A stretch of 64,000 nucleotides of DNA from Hortaea werneckii (GCA_037044905.1 JBAOKB010000070.1:1-64000), one strand, 5' to 3'; positions 40,987-54,453 are shown, numbered from the stretch's first letter. Numbers and translations: made by a program. Notes: generated by a model not told the origin, from the sequence alone.

Positions 40987-42567
40987 TTAGCACTCCTTCT
41001 TCTCCCTGCCCTTCGACCCCGCCACCGGCTTTCCCTTCCGCCTTTTTTGAAAATAATATCGCCAGCTCCTCCCTACTCCAGCTGTGAACGCCGACTTCAC
41101 GCTCTGAGTCATGGCCGGCCACGCTACTGTATCCCTTACACATCTCGCTACCATCTCGGGCAGATCCTCATGGGCCGCAATCCGCCTTGCAATCTCGCCT
41201 CCCTGGCTCGAGCGCAGGGAATCGTTCTCAGGGTCCTCATCTTCAATTTCAGGTGGTGTCCCGGCAAAATTCGACCCGGGAAACCGAGTTTTCTTCAGAT
41301 ACGCCAGGTACAATTTCCGTTTGAAAGCTTTCGGAAGATGACGTACTATCTCACCCCGTTGAACCGGATCCAGATCTTGGGAGAGCGAGACACCCTCACC
41401 GCCACTTAAGAAAGTGTTGAGTTCCGGGTTGACGTCGGTATGTCGAAAAGCATGCCCTGTCCCACAGGCGGTGTCGTCAGGCTTCCGTGCATGAATGAAC
41501 ATTACATTCGGTATATCTTGAATGAGCGGGACGTAGAGCTGGCGGAAAGCCGGTAGTTGGGCGCCAACGATATGCGAGACTTTGTTCGGATTCTCAGAGG
41601 CGATGTACGAGTTCATTCGTGGGTCGCCCACGTATGAGAGTCCTGCGATACATTCGTATAGTTGGCGCTCAGAGAAGATCTCTGGTAGCATGAGTAGCGA
41701 GGTACCGAGGGCGGCCTTGAGATTAATTTGGTTGGCGAGGCAGATGCGAGGGTCATCGCGCAAAATCTTGACGGGCTTCTGCAGGCGACCGGCGAGGTAG
41801 AGGGTATCCCATGCGCTGAGGTCGCTTCGAAGAGTGTCGATGTTGACAACGCCGTATTTGATCATAATGCCGTTGACCGTGATGAAGGGGTTGAAGTAAA
41901 CACCGGCGCCGAAGCGGTCTTGGATGTGGGAGATGACGCCAGAGCTGTAGGGGAGGTGCTTGAGGCCGGAGTAATGGTCTGGGTGGTCGCCTAGATTCAC
42001 AGAGTGCCAGTGCTGCGTATGTGAGACGCCGAAGATGAAGTCGATGATCTTGGCACCGTTCTTTTGCCACTCCTCGACGGCTCTGGGCGGATGAGGATGA
42101 GGGGACAGCTCGTCGCCGCCGTCACACTTGCCCTGCCCGAAGACGCCGCTCCCGTAGGCGAAGGCATAGCAAATAGGCGGGCGAAAATGGGACAGCACAT
42201 GCCGTAACGCTTCTTCAAAGTCCCTGTTGACCTTGATGTGTTGGTCGTAGTCGAGAAAGCGGTGCGACAGCTCGGAGAAAGACTTGGGCTCTAAGTGGAG
42301 GGGGTTGTACTTCAAGCCAGGAGGAAGCGAAGAAGTGGCGCTGCTTTGCGGCGAGAAAGATGCGAAGAATGCTTGGGACTGCGCGGAGCGCGATCGGAGG
42401 GAAGGGAGCCGGTTCTGCCATGCTGCTTGGCCGGAAATGAATGAGTGGGTGTTGATGGGGGAGTGAAAGGCGGAGGATGCCTGCGGCCGGAGAAAAGGTA
42501 AGCGAGCGTTTGAGCTGAGACGGTGGAAACACATGCAAGGACCTACCGAGAGCCGGAAAAATATCAT
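40987..42567 (-). CDS. TAM41: TAM41, mitochondrial CDP-diacylglycerol synthase
   Basis: A single 526-residue frame, ATG 42567. The first 70 residues are Arg/Ser-rich and nearly free of acidic residues, as expected for a mitochondrial presequence. The family motifs are clear: FAYGSGVF at about 136-143, IDFIFGVSHTQHWHSVNL at about 175-192, GAGVYFNPF, IMIKYGVV and TLYLAGRLQKPVKI. Tam41 makes CDP-diacylglycerol from phosphatidic acid and CTP at the inner mitochondrial membrane, the first step toward cardiolipin. The acidic residues of the nucleotidyltransferase fold lie in the DFIFGV segment. Length is close to that of other fungal Tam41 proteins. As a conserved single-copy gene it marks core chromosome next to the recombinase-rich segment. 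Confidence 0.95.
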   Translation of the reverse strand: MIFFRLSVGPCMCFHRLSSNARLPFLRPQASSAFHSPINTHSFISGQAAWQNRLPSLRSRSAQSQAFFASFSPQSSATSSLPPGLKYNPLHLEPKSFSELSHRFLDYDQHIKVNRDFEEALRHVLSHFRPPICYAFAYGSGVFGQGKCDGGDELSPHPHPPRAVEEWQKNGAKIIDFIFGVSHTQHWHSVNLGDHPDHYSGLKHLPYSSGVISHIQDRFGAGVYFNPFITVNGIMIKYGVVNIDTLRSDLSAWDTLYLAGRLQKPVKILRDDPRICLANQINLKAALGTSLLMLPEIFSERQLYECIAGLSYVGDPRMNSYIASENPNKVSHIVGAQLPAFRQLYVPLIQDIPNVMFIHARKPDDTACGTGHAFRHTDVNPELNTFLSGGEGVSLSQDLDPVQRGEIVRHLPKAFKRKLYLAYLKKTRFPGSNFAGTPPEIEDEDPENDSLRSSQGGEIARRIAAHEDLPEMVARCVRDTVAWPAMTQSVKSAFTAGVGRSWRYYFQKRRKGKPVAGSKGREKKEC

Positions 42568-44012
42568 GACTGCGGCTCGCTGGAGAGAAAGTGAGCGGCA
42601 GTTGAGATCATCAAGCTATTGGAGACGGAGAGAATTCGAATGCTTTTGAGAAGAGTCCATTCTTCCAATTGGCTTTGCGCAGCTTGCCCCGACGTCGCCT
42701 CAGATCCACTAGCTTGCCGCTCGGACGTCCGGCACTGTCGGCCCGCTAGCGCAGGGTAGGTTGTCAGGTCACCCCCTGCGCCAAATCAATACGCCCAGTC
42801 AAAGGACCTGCCTGACCTGCTAATCCTGCGGCCGGGCGTCATCGGCGGCTTGGGCAACTTGGGTCAATACTGGAGACAACATGGCTGGCTTGGCATACGT
42901 CTAGAGCTTGGCGGTGCATGTAGCCTACCTCCAAGGCTGCACCAAGCAGAGCAAGCTGCGCGACTCGTCCTAGAAGGCAGGTGCAAGGATGTGAAGATTG
43001 TCAGATGACCCTACACGTACCTCAAAAGCGAGAACTTTGGCCTGCAAACAAATTACGCACGCGAAATGCTGAATTGACACATCTCCCCAGCTCGCCCGCG
43101 CTGGCTGCTTCTACGATTCACGCATTGAGGCTGCAGAGCAAGTTCAGTGCTGCTTCTGCGCCGTTTAGCTCGGCAGAGGAGAGGCTGAGGCCGATGCGCT
43201 GCACGAAGACCGGGCTCAATCGCAGTCGCGCGTCTGGGCTTCGTCGCTATTGATCATGCGGCCCGAGGACGGCAGGGCAGCTAGATGCGAAAACCCGAGG
43301 CTGAGCCGTCATAAGTATCGTCTTTTGTGAAAGCCATCGGCCTGCTCGGCTCTTCCTATGACATTTGTACCTTGTTCCCTCCAAGCTTAACCCTACAAGG
43401 CCTTCGTGGTCATCGATTAACCTCGGACCGCTTGGGGCTGCTTCTCCACAGCAGGCAGGTCGGTGATCTTGCAGCGGTGTCAGAGATGTTTGGCAGGGGG
43501 AGAACGCGACGACCTGCGTGCAGAGCGAGATCCTATCGCCAAGCCATTGCACTTCGGCTTTGCTGCTGAGGGTTTGGGACATGATAAGTAATGTAAGAGG
43601 CACCAGCTCATCAGCCCTGCGGGTGGGCGTGCATTCGAGAGGTCACTCGCTTAAACAGTCTATCGCCGTTGCGGGCTTCAAGAGCGGTTGGCTTGTACCC
43701 ATCACTATACTTTGTCTTTGTATGCTTATGCAGCTTGCTAAGCTCATGCAGCATCGTGTCAACCGTCCTCGGCATCCTCGGCGTATCAGAAGCAATGTTA
43801 TCCACATTCTAGGGCTTGATTGTCCGCTAGCAGCTGAGCTATCAGTTGCGGAGCGCTAGACGCAGAACTTTTCTTTTACGAGACAGCCACCGACTGGGCT
43901 GTTAATATGAACTATCTTGCTTTTCCCTAATCCCTTTTGCTGGTCGACCTCAAATATATCCCACTCTTGCCCATGACCGTACCCTTGAAGTCGCTCAAGC
44001 GTGCGGACAGCC
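42568..44012. other. Intergenic region without recognised gene
   Basis: About 1.4 kb on the 5' side of TAM41. Short open frames exist near 42981-43253 and 43247-43859, none with family features. Confidence 0.4.
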
Positions 44013-44852
44013 ATGGTATCAGATGTCATTAGAGTTGGTCCAGGTGTTTCTCTATTCCCGCCTCTTGGCCTAGAAACCCCGCCAACAGGCCCGCCGCCAC
44101 CGTTAATAATTCTCTGCCCGTGGATGGGTGCCTCAATGCGACACGTGCGAAAATATGTTGCAAGACATCATGGTCTTTGTCACAGCTCGAACGTACTGGT
44201 CATAGAAACCTCACTCTTGAGTATGGCGATTCGCACCCCATACCAGCAACAAACGTTACCGGAAGCGGTGGAAGGTGTCATCAACAGTTCTCAAGGGCCG
44301 ATTGTCATGCATATTTTCTCTAACGGCGGCGCTCACGTGGCGACCGGGCTAGTCAAATCTCTGGCGCACACTTCGGCCCGTACGAGGTTATGCGCCCTGA
44401 TTCTGGACAGCTGCCCCGGCATCGCTGGAGCCTCACAGACAGCACGCGCTATCACAGTCAATATGACAAGCCAGCCGCTTGTAGAATGCTTTAGCAGGCT
44501 ATTGATGCATCTGGTCGCCTCCGCCTATTTCTCCATTTTGAAAAGCCTGAGCATTGAAGACAACATCACATCAGCAAGATCGCTCCTCAACGACACCAAG
44601 TGGTTTTCTCGATGTCTGCCGCGCCTATACCTCTATTCAGAAAAAGATATAGTCGCGGAGCGTCAATATGTGCATGAACATGCTGTTGACGCAAGATCAA
44701 AAGGCTATGGAACAGTGCGAGAGACCGAATTTTATCGAAGCCCGCATTGCGCTCTCATGATGGAGGACCCGGAAAAGTATTGGAATACCATAGCACGCTT
44801 TCTCATTGACTCAATGAGAATGCACAAGCAGAAATTTGCGGGTCGCCTGTGA
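44013..44852 (+). CDS. DUF829 (TMEM53/PaxU-like) alpha/beta hydrolase-fold protein
   Basis: A single 279-residue frame; ATG 44013 was preferred to an upstream GTG at 44001. The layout matches DUF829: an opening strand PLIILCPWMGASMRHVRKY, the nucleophile-elbow-like HIFSNGGAHVATGL, the segment ALILDSCPG, the motif LYLYSEKDIV and a terminal His-containing block (FYRSPHCALMMEDPEKYW). The family includes PaxU of the paxilline cluster; its reaction is unknown. It ends 49 bp from the 3' end of the next, convergent hydrolase gene and lies about 1.8 kb from a polyketide synthase, so membership in that cluster is possible. Confidence 0.8.
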   Translation: MVSDVIRVGPGVSLFPPLGLETPPTGPPPPLIILCPWMGASMRHVRKYVARHHGLCHSSNVLVIETSLLSMAIRTPYQQQTLPEAVEGVINSSQGPIVMHIFSNGGAHVATGLVKSLAHTSARTRLCALILDSCPGIAGASQTARAITVNMTSQPLVECFSRLLMHLVASAYFSILKSLSIEDNITSARSLLNDTKWFSRCLPRLYLYSEKDIVAERQYVHEHAVDARSKGYGTVRETEFYRSPHCALMMEDPEKYWNTIARFLIDSMRMHKQKFAGRL

Positions 44853-44901
44853 GGGTCCTGTATGACAGACTAGCAAGCCAGCCACACATATACGCGCGAT
44901 A

Positions 44902-45982
44902 TCATGTCTCCGCTCCCAACCAGTGCCGCCTTGAGAAGGCACAGCCTTCTGCTATCCAAGAGTTCTGCATGGTTAGGGTTGTGTCAAACGCATGCTCTCC
45001 GCTGTGCACCGATAACATGACATCAGAGCTCCAGTGTTTGCTCTTGATTTTTTTCGCATATTCTACCGAACAGTTCACAGGGGCCTTAATGAGTATGAGT
45101 ATCAGCAATTTTGGTTTCTTTATGGTTTCCCGTAGAACCTACCACGGTATCGTTCGCGCCATGAATGATCCAAATCGCTGGCATGTCCTGTACTTCATCA
45201 AGCAGTGCCATGAGGTCCAGTCGATGATCTCTTCTTCCACCCATCAAACGAGGTAGCCAGCCTTGTTGAATGATACACATGAGTAATTCCCAAAGGTCAG
45301 CGCCATCCCGGCTGCTAACTATTGTGCCAGGTGTAATGGCTTTGACGTAGGATCGAACGCGTGCCTCAGCATCACGCGAAGGCAGCGGCTGAAAGCCCAT
45401 GATGGTCTTCGGGTAGGGGATCGTGAAATGGGGAACATCGCCATGAAGGGGAGCCGATATCGAGATCAGAGCTTTGATGTTGGATATCGGATGGAACAAA
45501 AGTGCAGACTGCACCGCTAGACGACCCCCTGAACTCTGACCTGCACACAGAATCTTGTCGAGATCTGGTTGGACGTGCCAGTCGGCAGACAGTCGGACAA
45601 AGGAATCCTGCAACCACTCCCAAAAACTTCCTACATCCGCAAGGATGTCACTACCGTTGCTTTCGGGGAGGAGCCTGTAGTCCGGGGAGATGATGATAGC
45701 CTCTTCCTTCAGGGCAAAATCAATGAGCCTAGAAGGTCATTGTTAAGCTCCATAATATTCAGAGACGATTGGAAAGATAGCGCACCACTGAGACCACCAT
45801 GGCTCGTACATGCGATGACCAACAACAAACCCTCCACCGTGCCAGAAGACTATGATAGGCCGTGCTCTCCTCTGACCGTACCTAATTGACGCAGGTATAA
45901 GTATTGAGGCGGATATTTCATGATCACCCGCTCGAGTGTAAGCTTCGTCAATCCTATCGAAGGCGTCAAACTTCGAAGCCAT
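44902..45982 (-). CDS. Alpha/beta hydrolase (hormone-sensitive-lipase-like esterase)
   Basis: Three exons, 45982-45786, 45728-45143 and 45084-44902, give 321 residues. The introns (57 and 58 bp, donors GTGCGC and GTAGGT) keep frame. The oxyanion-hole motif HGGGF is at 48-52, the nucleophile S131 sits in GQSSG, the acid is D259 (HGANDTV) and the base is H292 (SGEHAFD). This is the alpha/beta-hydrolase-3 family, which hydrolyses esters or lactones. Its position between a DUF829 protein and a highly reducing PKS that lacks a thioesterase makes a product-release or tailoring role attractive, but this is inference. Without splicing the gene would look like three fragments. Confidence 0.88.
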
Positions 45983-46675
45983 GAGTAGTTTTGTTGGATA
46001 ATCAAGTGCATGAGCGGAGATACATGGAGTGTCTACTCGATTGTAGCTGTAACGGATTATATACTTACGTGGGATGATAGCGCTACACCTAGATGGACGC
46101 CGTATCGACGATAGATGAGCCGGTGACGTCATACGGAATAGCATTTCCCCGCGGAAGTGGCATGTCTACTGCGAAATTTCCGATCGGCCGATGAGGAGAC
46201 AATGGGCCTCGCAGTCTTGAGATATATCGAACGGGTATTCCTCTCTTCAAGCGGTTTAGCATACGGCAGGAACTTTGTGAACGACATGGATAGTCCAAGT
46301 TTATGTCCGTCTGATGATTGATCAAAATTACGAGGGTGCTGAAGCTCTCTGAACGGATCGAGATACAATGTTTACATGTGTGGGGTGCAACAGGCGTAGA
46401 CGAGACATAAATGCAATCGGGCGCTCTTCCCGACCGCCCCGAAGAGAGCTGTTTACCTCCCTTATAGACTACTGTCTCTTTGTGCTCTTGCGGAAAGACG
46501 TAATCAAACTTCGCCTTCTTTTTCCTTCACGATAAACGTTGGCACAGATGCAGCAAGAATTGCTTCCTCAGGACAGGTGGAAACGAGTGTGCCTGGCCAT
46601 TAAGAGGCCGTTCTACTCATGTTGAGCTTCTTTGCGGTTCGCCTATCCGGGCTTGCTTCAAGCTGACGTATCTTG
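45983..46675. other. Intergenic region between hydrolase and PKS
   Basis: About 0.7 kb with no recognised gene. It holds the promoter side of the hydrolase and the 3' side of the PKS. Confidence 0.4.
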
Positions 46676-49600
46676 TCAGGAATCACGACTGTACCTCTCC
46701 TTCAATCTTGTTGCTGCAAGCTCCCCCAGACGAAGGATGCTCCTACCATCCTTCAGTTCTAGGACCGAAACGTCCACTCCCAGATTTTGCTTCCACCAAT
46801 TTCTCATCTCGATGGCAACAAGGGAATCCATCCCTACATCTGTAAGCGAGCGATCAACGTCGATCTCGTCCTCACCCAACATTAGAACCGTCGCGACTTG
46901 CTTGGACAGCTCTCGCGCCAGCGTTTGCGCCAACTCCGCTTGGTCTGCTATGCTCGAATCCGCTTTGAGAGTGGCCACGAGGCGACGCAGAGAGTTGGAG
47001 TCGGTGGTTGGAGATTCTGCACTGGTTCTTTGAACGTTTCTGTAGATACCCATCCGTGGATCTTTGCGCCAAAAAATCTGATTAGATGGGTCTGCCATCG
47101 ACAGTATGCTTGAATTGAGTAGGATGACCTGCTTGAGGTCAATATACCCATCAGCTTCGGTCGATGGGCCTTTATTTCGTCTTTCTGTAGGTGTAGACCG
47201 CGCAATGGCAAGCTGAAGGCAGTTCAGAAAATCTTGCTCCGAGATCAGTCTACCAGCCATCGATTCCATGTTCTCTGCAGCCACTTGCGTTTCAGCAACA
47301 TATCCCACATCTCCAACAGCGCCAATGTCGATGACGGAGGCTGCTTGGCCCAAATTCTGGCGGTATTGAACGAAGGAATCCAGGAAGGCGTTTGCAGCAG
47401 CATAGTTAGCCTGTCCGTACGAGCCTAATGTGCCGCTATTAGACCCGAACATGACAAAAAAGTCCACGTTTGGGAGCGCATGGTGCAAGTTCCAAGTTCC
47501 CTGAACCTTGGGTGCTACGGCCGCGTCCCAATTTGCTTTGTCCATGTTCATGATGCCGACGTCGCGCAGCACCATAGCCATCTGCAAAACACCGGCGACA
47601 GATGCTTGCGTTCTCTCCAAAGCTTCTCGCACAGCGTCCGTGTCGGTGATATCTATAGCACAGCAATGCACCTTACATCCCGACAACTCGAGTTCTCTTG
47701 CAAAGTTCTGATCTTGCTCCGACTTGCCTGCCGAACGCGACATGAAAATAAGATTCCTTGCTCCAGCAGAAACCATCCACGAAGCAACAGAACGCCCTAA
47801 GCCGCCCATGCCTCCCACTAGAAGATAAGTTTTTTGACCTTCAAATTCGGGAGCTGGGGGGCGCGAGGCCAGAGGAATGGTGCTGGTGTCTCGTGGAATC
47901 TTGACGACAATACGTCCGATGTGTTGTCCAGTCTGCATGAAGCGGAATGCATCTTCTGCATGTTCTGCATCGAAGCAGGTCGTGGGATGAATGGGATGTA
48001 TGTGCCCTTGTTCGACGAGTCTCATGGTTTGCCTTAACAATCGAACGACCGCAGGCTTGTTGACAATTGTTAGTCGAGAAAAGTCGATGCCCACATAGCT
48101 ACGATTTTCCTCAAAAGGGGCCAAAGAAAGCCGGCCGCGATTGATCAAATCACGTTTGCCAATTTCAAGCATAACTCCGCCAGGAGCAATACAGGACCAT
48201 GTGTTGTGCAGAAGTTCACCAGCAGCTGCACTGAGTGCAGCGTCGACTCCTCTTCCTGCAGTAGCATCCATGACGTCGTCCAGAAAGGTTGCGCTGTGCG
48301 AGTTGAAGATCCGGTTGCGTGGGAGACCAAAGTTGTTCATGATGAATCTAACTTTCTCTTCGTTGCCAACCGTAACAAAAGCTTCTAATCCAAGCCACCG
48401 AGAGACGTGTAGGGCTGCGATTCCCACGCCGCCGGCGGCACTGTGGATCAGGACGCTTTGACCTTTGCGAAGACCGCCTTTGTCCAAGAAGCTCCATAGA
48501 ACTGTCATATACGCGAACGACATCCCAGCAGCTTCTACGTCGGTAAGGCTGCTAGGACACTTGATGCAGTAGTCGGCAGGGCGGTGGACATCGGTGGCGA
48601 AGCCAGATGAGTTTGATCCGATTACAATGACTCGGTCGCCCACTTGTACGTGATCAACTTCTGGACTCTTCCTCGTTACGTATCCGACGCCTTCCATACC
48701 AATGGAATTGTATCCAGAGCCAAGGGTAAGTGGACTGTCAAACATGTTCATGGCGATCATCATGTCATGGAAGTTCATACCAACCGCACTCATTCTGATC
48801 TGGACTTCAGCTTCCGCCAGAGGTAGCATTCTGGTACCGATCCACTTGAGAGAGCTGAGCATACCTCTTTGGAGAGGCACAAGTGTCTTGACGTCAAATT
48901 TGGGCGACATTTCCATCAATGCTTCGTCGACAGGCTGAAAGTGAAATCGCGAGACGTGCATGGCATCGTGAGCCCATACGTATTCCATGTCCTGATCGAG
49001 TGAGTTCTCTGGCAAAGCAGAACCGCGTTGTAGCATGCACATGAGATGTACGACTGCCGACATCCCATTCAGGGTGGGGTCCGCCATTTCAACTGTTGCG
49101 AAGTGCATGGCAAGTTCAGCGCGCAGAGTACGGGCTAGACCCAGCATTTGTGCTGCATTCGGATCCGCAGAGCTCACTTGAGCTGGCTTGTTAAGCCAGA
49201 TGACCGTGGTTTGCAAGACCGCATCAATCAAGTCCAAAAAGATGCGTAGGTCGTCGTCGCCAATGTCCTGTAACAGCGGCTTGTCTCGTTCGAGATCAAC
49301 TAACGAGATCAGGCTCTGGTCCAGAGGTACATGCTCGCCCCAGACGCAGTGATCGATCTCAAAGCCCGCTGCGCGAATTGCTTGCTTAAGCGCACCAGCA
49401 ACATCGTCCAGAAAATCGTTAAAGGTGAGCAATGTGATGCTACCTTTACTTTTTGCCGTCACTGTCGGCCTTGCTGTCATATTTGCCGCCATAAAATAGG
49501 GCGGGTTGTTGTCAAAGCTGAAAGCTTCGACACCTTCAAACCCCACATCCCGCAAGCGACGATCCCATGCCGGTGGGAGAAGTAGAGGCGTATCAGCACG

Positions 49601-52600
49601 CCCGTCCTCGGCTCCTAACCACCACCCTTCGAACAGACCCATGATGAACCCCATGAATTGTTGCCTTGGACAGAGCTCTTGCAAAAACAAGATTCCGTCA
49701 GGCCGGAGCATTTTGCGACAATTTCTGAGCGTCTCCGTGAGCCGTGGCGTGGCATGTAAAACATTCGACGCACAGATCAGATCAAACTCGTCTGCTCCAA
49801 ATCCCTGCTCGAAAGGGTCTTGGGATATGTCCAGAACCCGATACTTCATACCTTCGTAATCCTTGAAACGTTCCTGTGCTTGGACAAAGAAGCCCGACGA
49901 AACGTCCGTGTAAGTATAAGAGTGGTATTGGCGTTCACCAAAGTCGGACTGCAAATATTGAAGAAGTCGCGCTGTTGAACCTCCCGTGCCTGCACCAACC
50001 TCGAGGATTTTGAGCTGTGGCTTTTTGTGCGACAACAAGCGGAATAGCCTGCTCACATCAGAAAGACTGTTAGACCAGTCGTAGAATTTAGGCATCAAGC
50101 CATCGTTGAACAGCAGGTCAAGGTACTCGATTCTGCCATCGAAGACGTCCTCTATCCGATCAAGAGCTCGCCAGATGGCCTCAGCCACCGGGTGAGCGGT
50201 GGTCTTGCGACTGTGTTCCAAGAGTCTGCAAAGTTGTCGCTGGCGCTCTCTGCTGTCCAACCGTAGGAGTTCCATGGAATCCTCGACCATCGGATATCCA
50301 GGCTCACCAAAGCGACGGATCTGGGCGTCGATCCAAAGTTTATATCGTTGGTGATGAGGCAATTTACCTTCCATGCCCGACGTCCTGACATGCACCTCAA
50401 TCGCCGCCAGAACAAACATCCTTTCAAGGAGAGACAGCTCGGACGTACTGTCAAAGGCTGGCCGCATCAATTGAGCCGTATCAGCGAAGTCAAAATCTCG
50501 TTTCCATTGCTGCTTCATGATTGTTTGCATCTCTTGTGGCTGATCAACGCCGACATTATCAAGCTTTGATCCCTTGAAGCCTTTGAGATTGAAAGAGATC
50601 TGACCGTCATTGTCTTTCCCAATGGCTTCACCTCTGGCTGAACCGTCAGGACCGATGGCAGTGGTATTCAAATGGATCAATTTTGAAGCCGAATTGCCGA
50701 TGTAGAATTCATCGACAAAAGTTGGCAGAAAAAGCTGTGTGAAACGTCTATACTCTCCACGCACGGAAGCCACTGTCCAGGATTGCAGTATCAAATCGAG
50801 CGTGCTCGGATGAAGGGCGTAGGGCGACTCGTAATCTTCTTGCTTGTCCATTATAGTCATGGAAGCTTTCTTCTCCTGAACATGGGTAGTGATGTTCTGA
50901 AGTCCGGTGAATCGAGGCCCATAATTGAGACCAATCTTCGACATTGCCGTATACCATCGGTTTGTCGAGACTGGCCGATCGTATGTCTGAAGAAGTGCTT
51001 TGGGATGCGACGTTGAGGGTCCGTTCGTAACCAGACCCGAGCAATGTTGCGTCCACGATGCGCCATCGTAGGACATTATCAGAAACTCATACCATCTGCT
51101 ATCAAGAAAAGCATTCAGCCGCCTCTTCTTCATCGTCGTCAGGAGCTCCGTGGAGTGATCGCTGCTCAACACCATCGCCGTGCTGATGTCCACTTCGCGA
51201 AGTGTGTAGTCCCTGCAGCCCGTCTCCTGGAAAACGGCTTCTCCGGCCATGCACATGTACCCGGATGCAGGGAAAACAACGTCTTTGCCGACACAGTGGT
51301 CTCGTAGCCAGGGTAAATCAGTAATCCGGAGAATGTTACGCCACATAGGCTCAGCATCACTGCAGTCCAGTGTTCTAAGACCTAGGAGATCGTGGGGGAG
51401 CTGTCGTCGAAACCTCCAATTCTTCATCACACGAGTTTCGGACCAGTAGCTATGGTCGTAGTGCCATGGGTATGGAGGCAAGTCGATCAAGGTTCGATCA
51501 TCTGCAGACTCCGGGTACTGCAAGGGAACACCGTTACAGTATAGTTGCCCAATTCCCTCAAGAAACGTATCAAAACAATTTGCGCCTCGCTTTTGTAGAG
51601 CCACATAGCGGGCTTTTGATCCGGTTTCCGCATAGATCTGGCGCAACGGGCCATTGAGTGCGCCGTGAGGGCCAACTTCAAGGTGTACTTGTTTGTCGCC
51701 CGTGTGTTCAAGGGACTTTAGAACCGCCGTGTGGAAGAGCACTGGATTTTCCAGGTTGTCCTGCCAGTACGTTGCCCCGAAGTCGTCTTTCGAGTGTAGC
51801 GCTCTGCCGCTTACACTGGAGAAGAAAGGTACTTGAGGATCTTTCGGATCAAGGTGTTCAGTAATATATTGATGGTACAGACCTCCAAGTGCTTTCATGT
51901 GATCTGCGTACAAGGGTCAATACCAACACGCGTGTGACCGAGATTTATCATCACGGAACTTACCTGAATGATACGCGATTCCCACCTGCAATTTCCGGGC
52001 GAAAGCGTTCAAATTTTCCGCTCTGATAGATTGCAGTACCTCTTCTAGAGTTTCCAGATCGCCAGAAAGAGTCACGCTGGAGCCACTGTTCTCGCACGCA
52101 ACGCAAACACCCGGTTGAAGGTACTTGATCACTTGCGACTTTTCAAGACCAACGGCTGCCATCCCACCTGCCTTTTGCGCAAATCGACAGACGTAGCCTC
52201 GATAGAATGCAAGTAAAATCGCCTCTGCGCGGTCTACAACTCCGCTGGCATATGCGGCGCCAATCTCTCCTGAAGAATGGCCCAAGACGGCATGCGGATA
52301 GATAGCCCAAGACTTAAGCAGGTCGACTAGTCCGATCTGGACCGCTGTGCAGAGCGGCTGAGAAATTTCAGCATTGGTCAAAGCACTTGGATTTTCAGGA
52401 TCGTTGATGATGCCTGCCCGAGATCAGAAAATGCTGGGAGACGCGGGTCGACGGAGAGATGACCTACCTTCCAGTGTCCATTGCGGGGCATGTTTCAGGG
52501 AATGGATGACTGAGTCCATCCTTCCAATGCTTTTTGCAAACACTGGCGACTCGTGTAATAGTTCTTTACCCATGTGGAGCCACTGCGCCCCCTGTCCCGT

Positions 52601-54453
52601 GAATACGAACGTAGACCGAGTGAGACCAGGACATTTGACGGGAGCTGTGGTATGAAAGGGTGCTGCGCCTCTTGTCACACAAAATGAGCGCAGGTGAAGG
52701 TGCTCACGTCTCTTGGCCAAGGTGTATGCGACATCGCTGAGCCGATTCGGATATTTTGTCACGTAATCTTGATGCTGAGATGATGATTGTTCAACAGATG
52801 CCCGATGTCCGCCTGAAAAAAGCAGCAGTCGTCCAGGGCGATCATCCTTGGAAGGCGCAAGACTGCGGGGCCGGAAGCCCATTGACGCTGCCGAATCAAG
52901 CACGACCTAAAAAGAATTAGCACTTTTCCGGGCCACGATACCCAGACTTAGAGCATACATGGACGTTGGAGCCACCAATGCCAAAAGAGTTGACACTGAT
53001 TCTCTCTTGCCGATCTTTGGGCCACGCTAATGGTTCCACGGGGACTGTCAATTTCGCTTCACTCCATGGGACTGATAAGTCAGTACAGTCGTAGTCATGC
53101 GCGATGCAGCAAGGGGTACATACTCGCTGGGTTTGGGCGGTGGAACTTGATATTCGGTAGGATTGTCCGGTTTTCCAAAGATAAAACAGCCTTAACAACA
53201 CTTGTGATGGCGGATGCACCTTCACTATGGCCCAGATTCGGCTTGACGGACCCAATGAGCATGCCCTGGTCTCCAAAGCACCTCGCAACGGCATTCGCCT
53301 CCATAGGGTCGCCCACAGCGGTGCCCGTTCCGTGACACTCGACCATGGCTGTTTCGGATAACGGTAAGTTGGCAGCGTCATATGCGCGACGAATCAACGC
53401 CTCTTGCGCTTCAGTGCTGGGCATTGTCATTCCAGGTGTCCGGCCGTCGGCGTTACTAGCTGTTGACCGAATGACCGCCCGGACAGGATTGCCGTCTCGA
53501 ACTGCATCATCTAATCTCTTGATGAACAATGCAGCAATACCGTCCCCCCGCGCATAACCATTTGCGGACTCGTCGAAGGTTTTCGACGAGCCATCAGGCG
53601 AAATAGCACCTTGAGAGCTCATACCGACCCATAGGCGAGGGGCGAGATTGAGATTCGAGCCAGACACGATGGCTGCGTCGCATTCACCGTTCCTGATGGA
53701 GTAGACCGCCTCGTGAATTGCAAGGGCCGAAGAAGAGCACGCCGTCTTGATTGTCATACTCGGCCCTCTTAGATCATACTCGTAGGAGATGCGGTTTGCC
53801 AATGAGAAGTCCATCTTGCCATGCAGCTGATAAGTCGCGAAATCCACGGTATCGACATTCTGCAGATCCAGCCAGTCGTCGGTGAAATTGCCAACATAAG
53901 TGCCTACCTTTTTCCCTCTGAAACTGGCTTCTCCCGCGCTTTCCAGCGTCTCTCGCACCGTTTCGAGCAATATGCGTTGGTGTGGGTCCAGTCGCTCCAC
54001 CTCGGCTGGCGTCATATTGAACATGTTGACATCGAATTTGGTCAGGTCAATATCTTGTAGAAAGTAACCGTGTTTCGTGATAATGGTTCCCGTCTTGCCA
54101 TGGGCACTATGGAAGCTGTCGATGCTGAACCGATCCTCTGGAATCACGCCTCTTGCATCCTTCTTGTTGTAAAGAGAGTCGTAGAGATCTCGGTCATTAC
54201 GAATACCGCCCGGGAGACGAAGTCCAATTCCACATATTGCGATCGGGATGCCTCCATCAGCGCTGGGCGTCATCCTCTCATGATCAACAGTGCCATTCGT
54301 CGAGCGGTTGCATTCGCCCGGCTCCCGAGGCATATCGTTATTGCGGTAATCGCCCTCCACGTTCAAAATGGAAGTCGTATGGGAAGTACGGGAGGTCTCC
54401 CTGATATGCCTGAGGTCTTGACTTTCGTCCATGAACGAAACGTTATCGGGCAT
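46676..54453 (-). CDS. Highly reducing type I polyketide synthase (KS-AT-DH-MT-ER-KR-ACP)
   Basis: Five exons, 54453-53124, 53071-52959, 52906-52468, 52413-51964 and 51903-46676, give 2,519 residues; four introns of 52-60 bp keep frame. KS: C239 (TACSSS), H374 (ECHGTGT), H409 (NLGHSEG). AT: S674 in GHSSGE and YHSDHM. DH: H980 in RDHCVGKDVVFP. C-methyltransferase: LEVGAGTGGSTARLL near 1425. ER: AAGGVGIAALH. KR: LVGGMGGLGRS near 2175 with SYGQANYAAANAF. ACP: S2471 in GMDSLVA. No thioesterase or reductase ends the protein, so release probably needs a partner enzyme. All visible active-site residues are present, so the enzyme should be functional. It is divergent from a P450 gene across about 1 kb. 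Confidence 0.95.

Noticed and set aside
51904..53123. PKS broken into five fragments
   Set aside because: Four introns of 52-60 bp with good splice sites join the pieces in frame through conserved KS and AT motifs.
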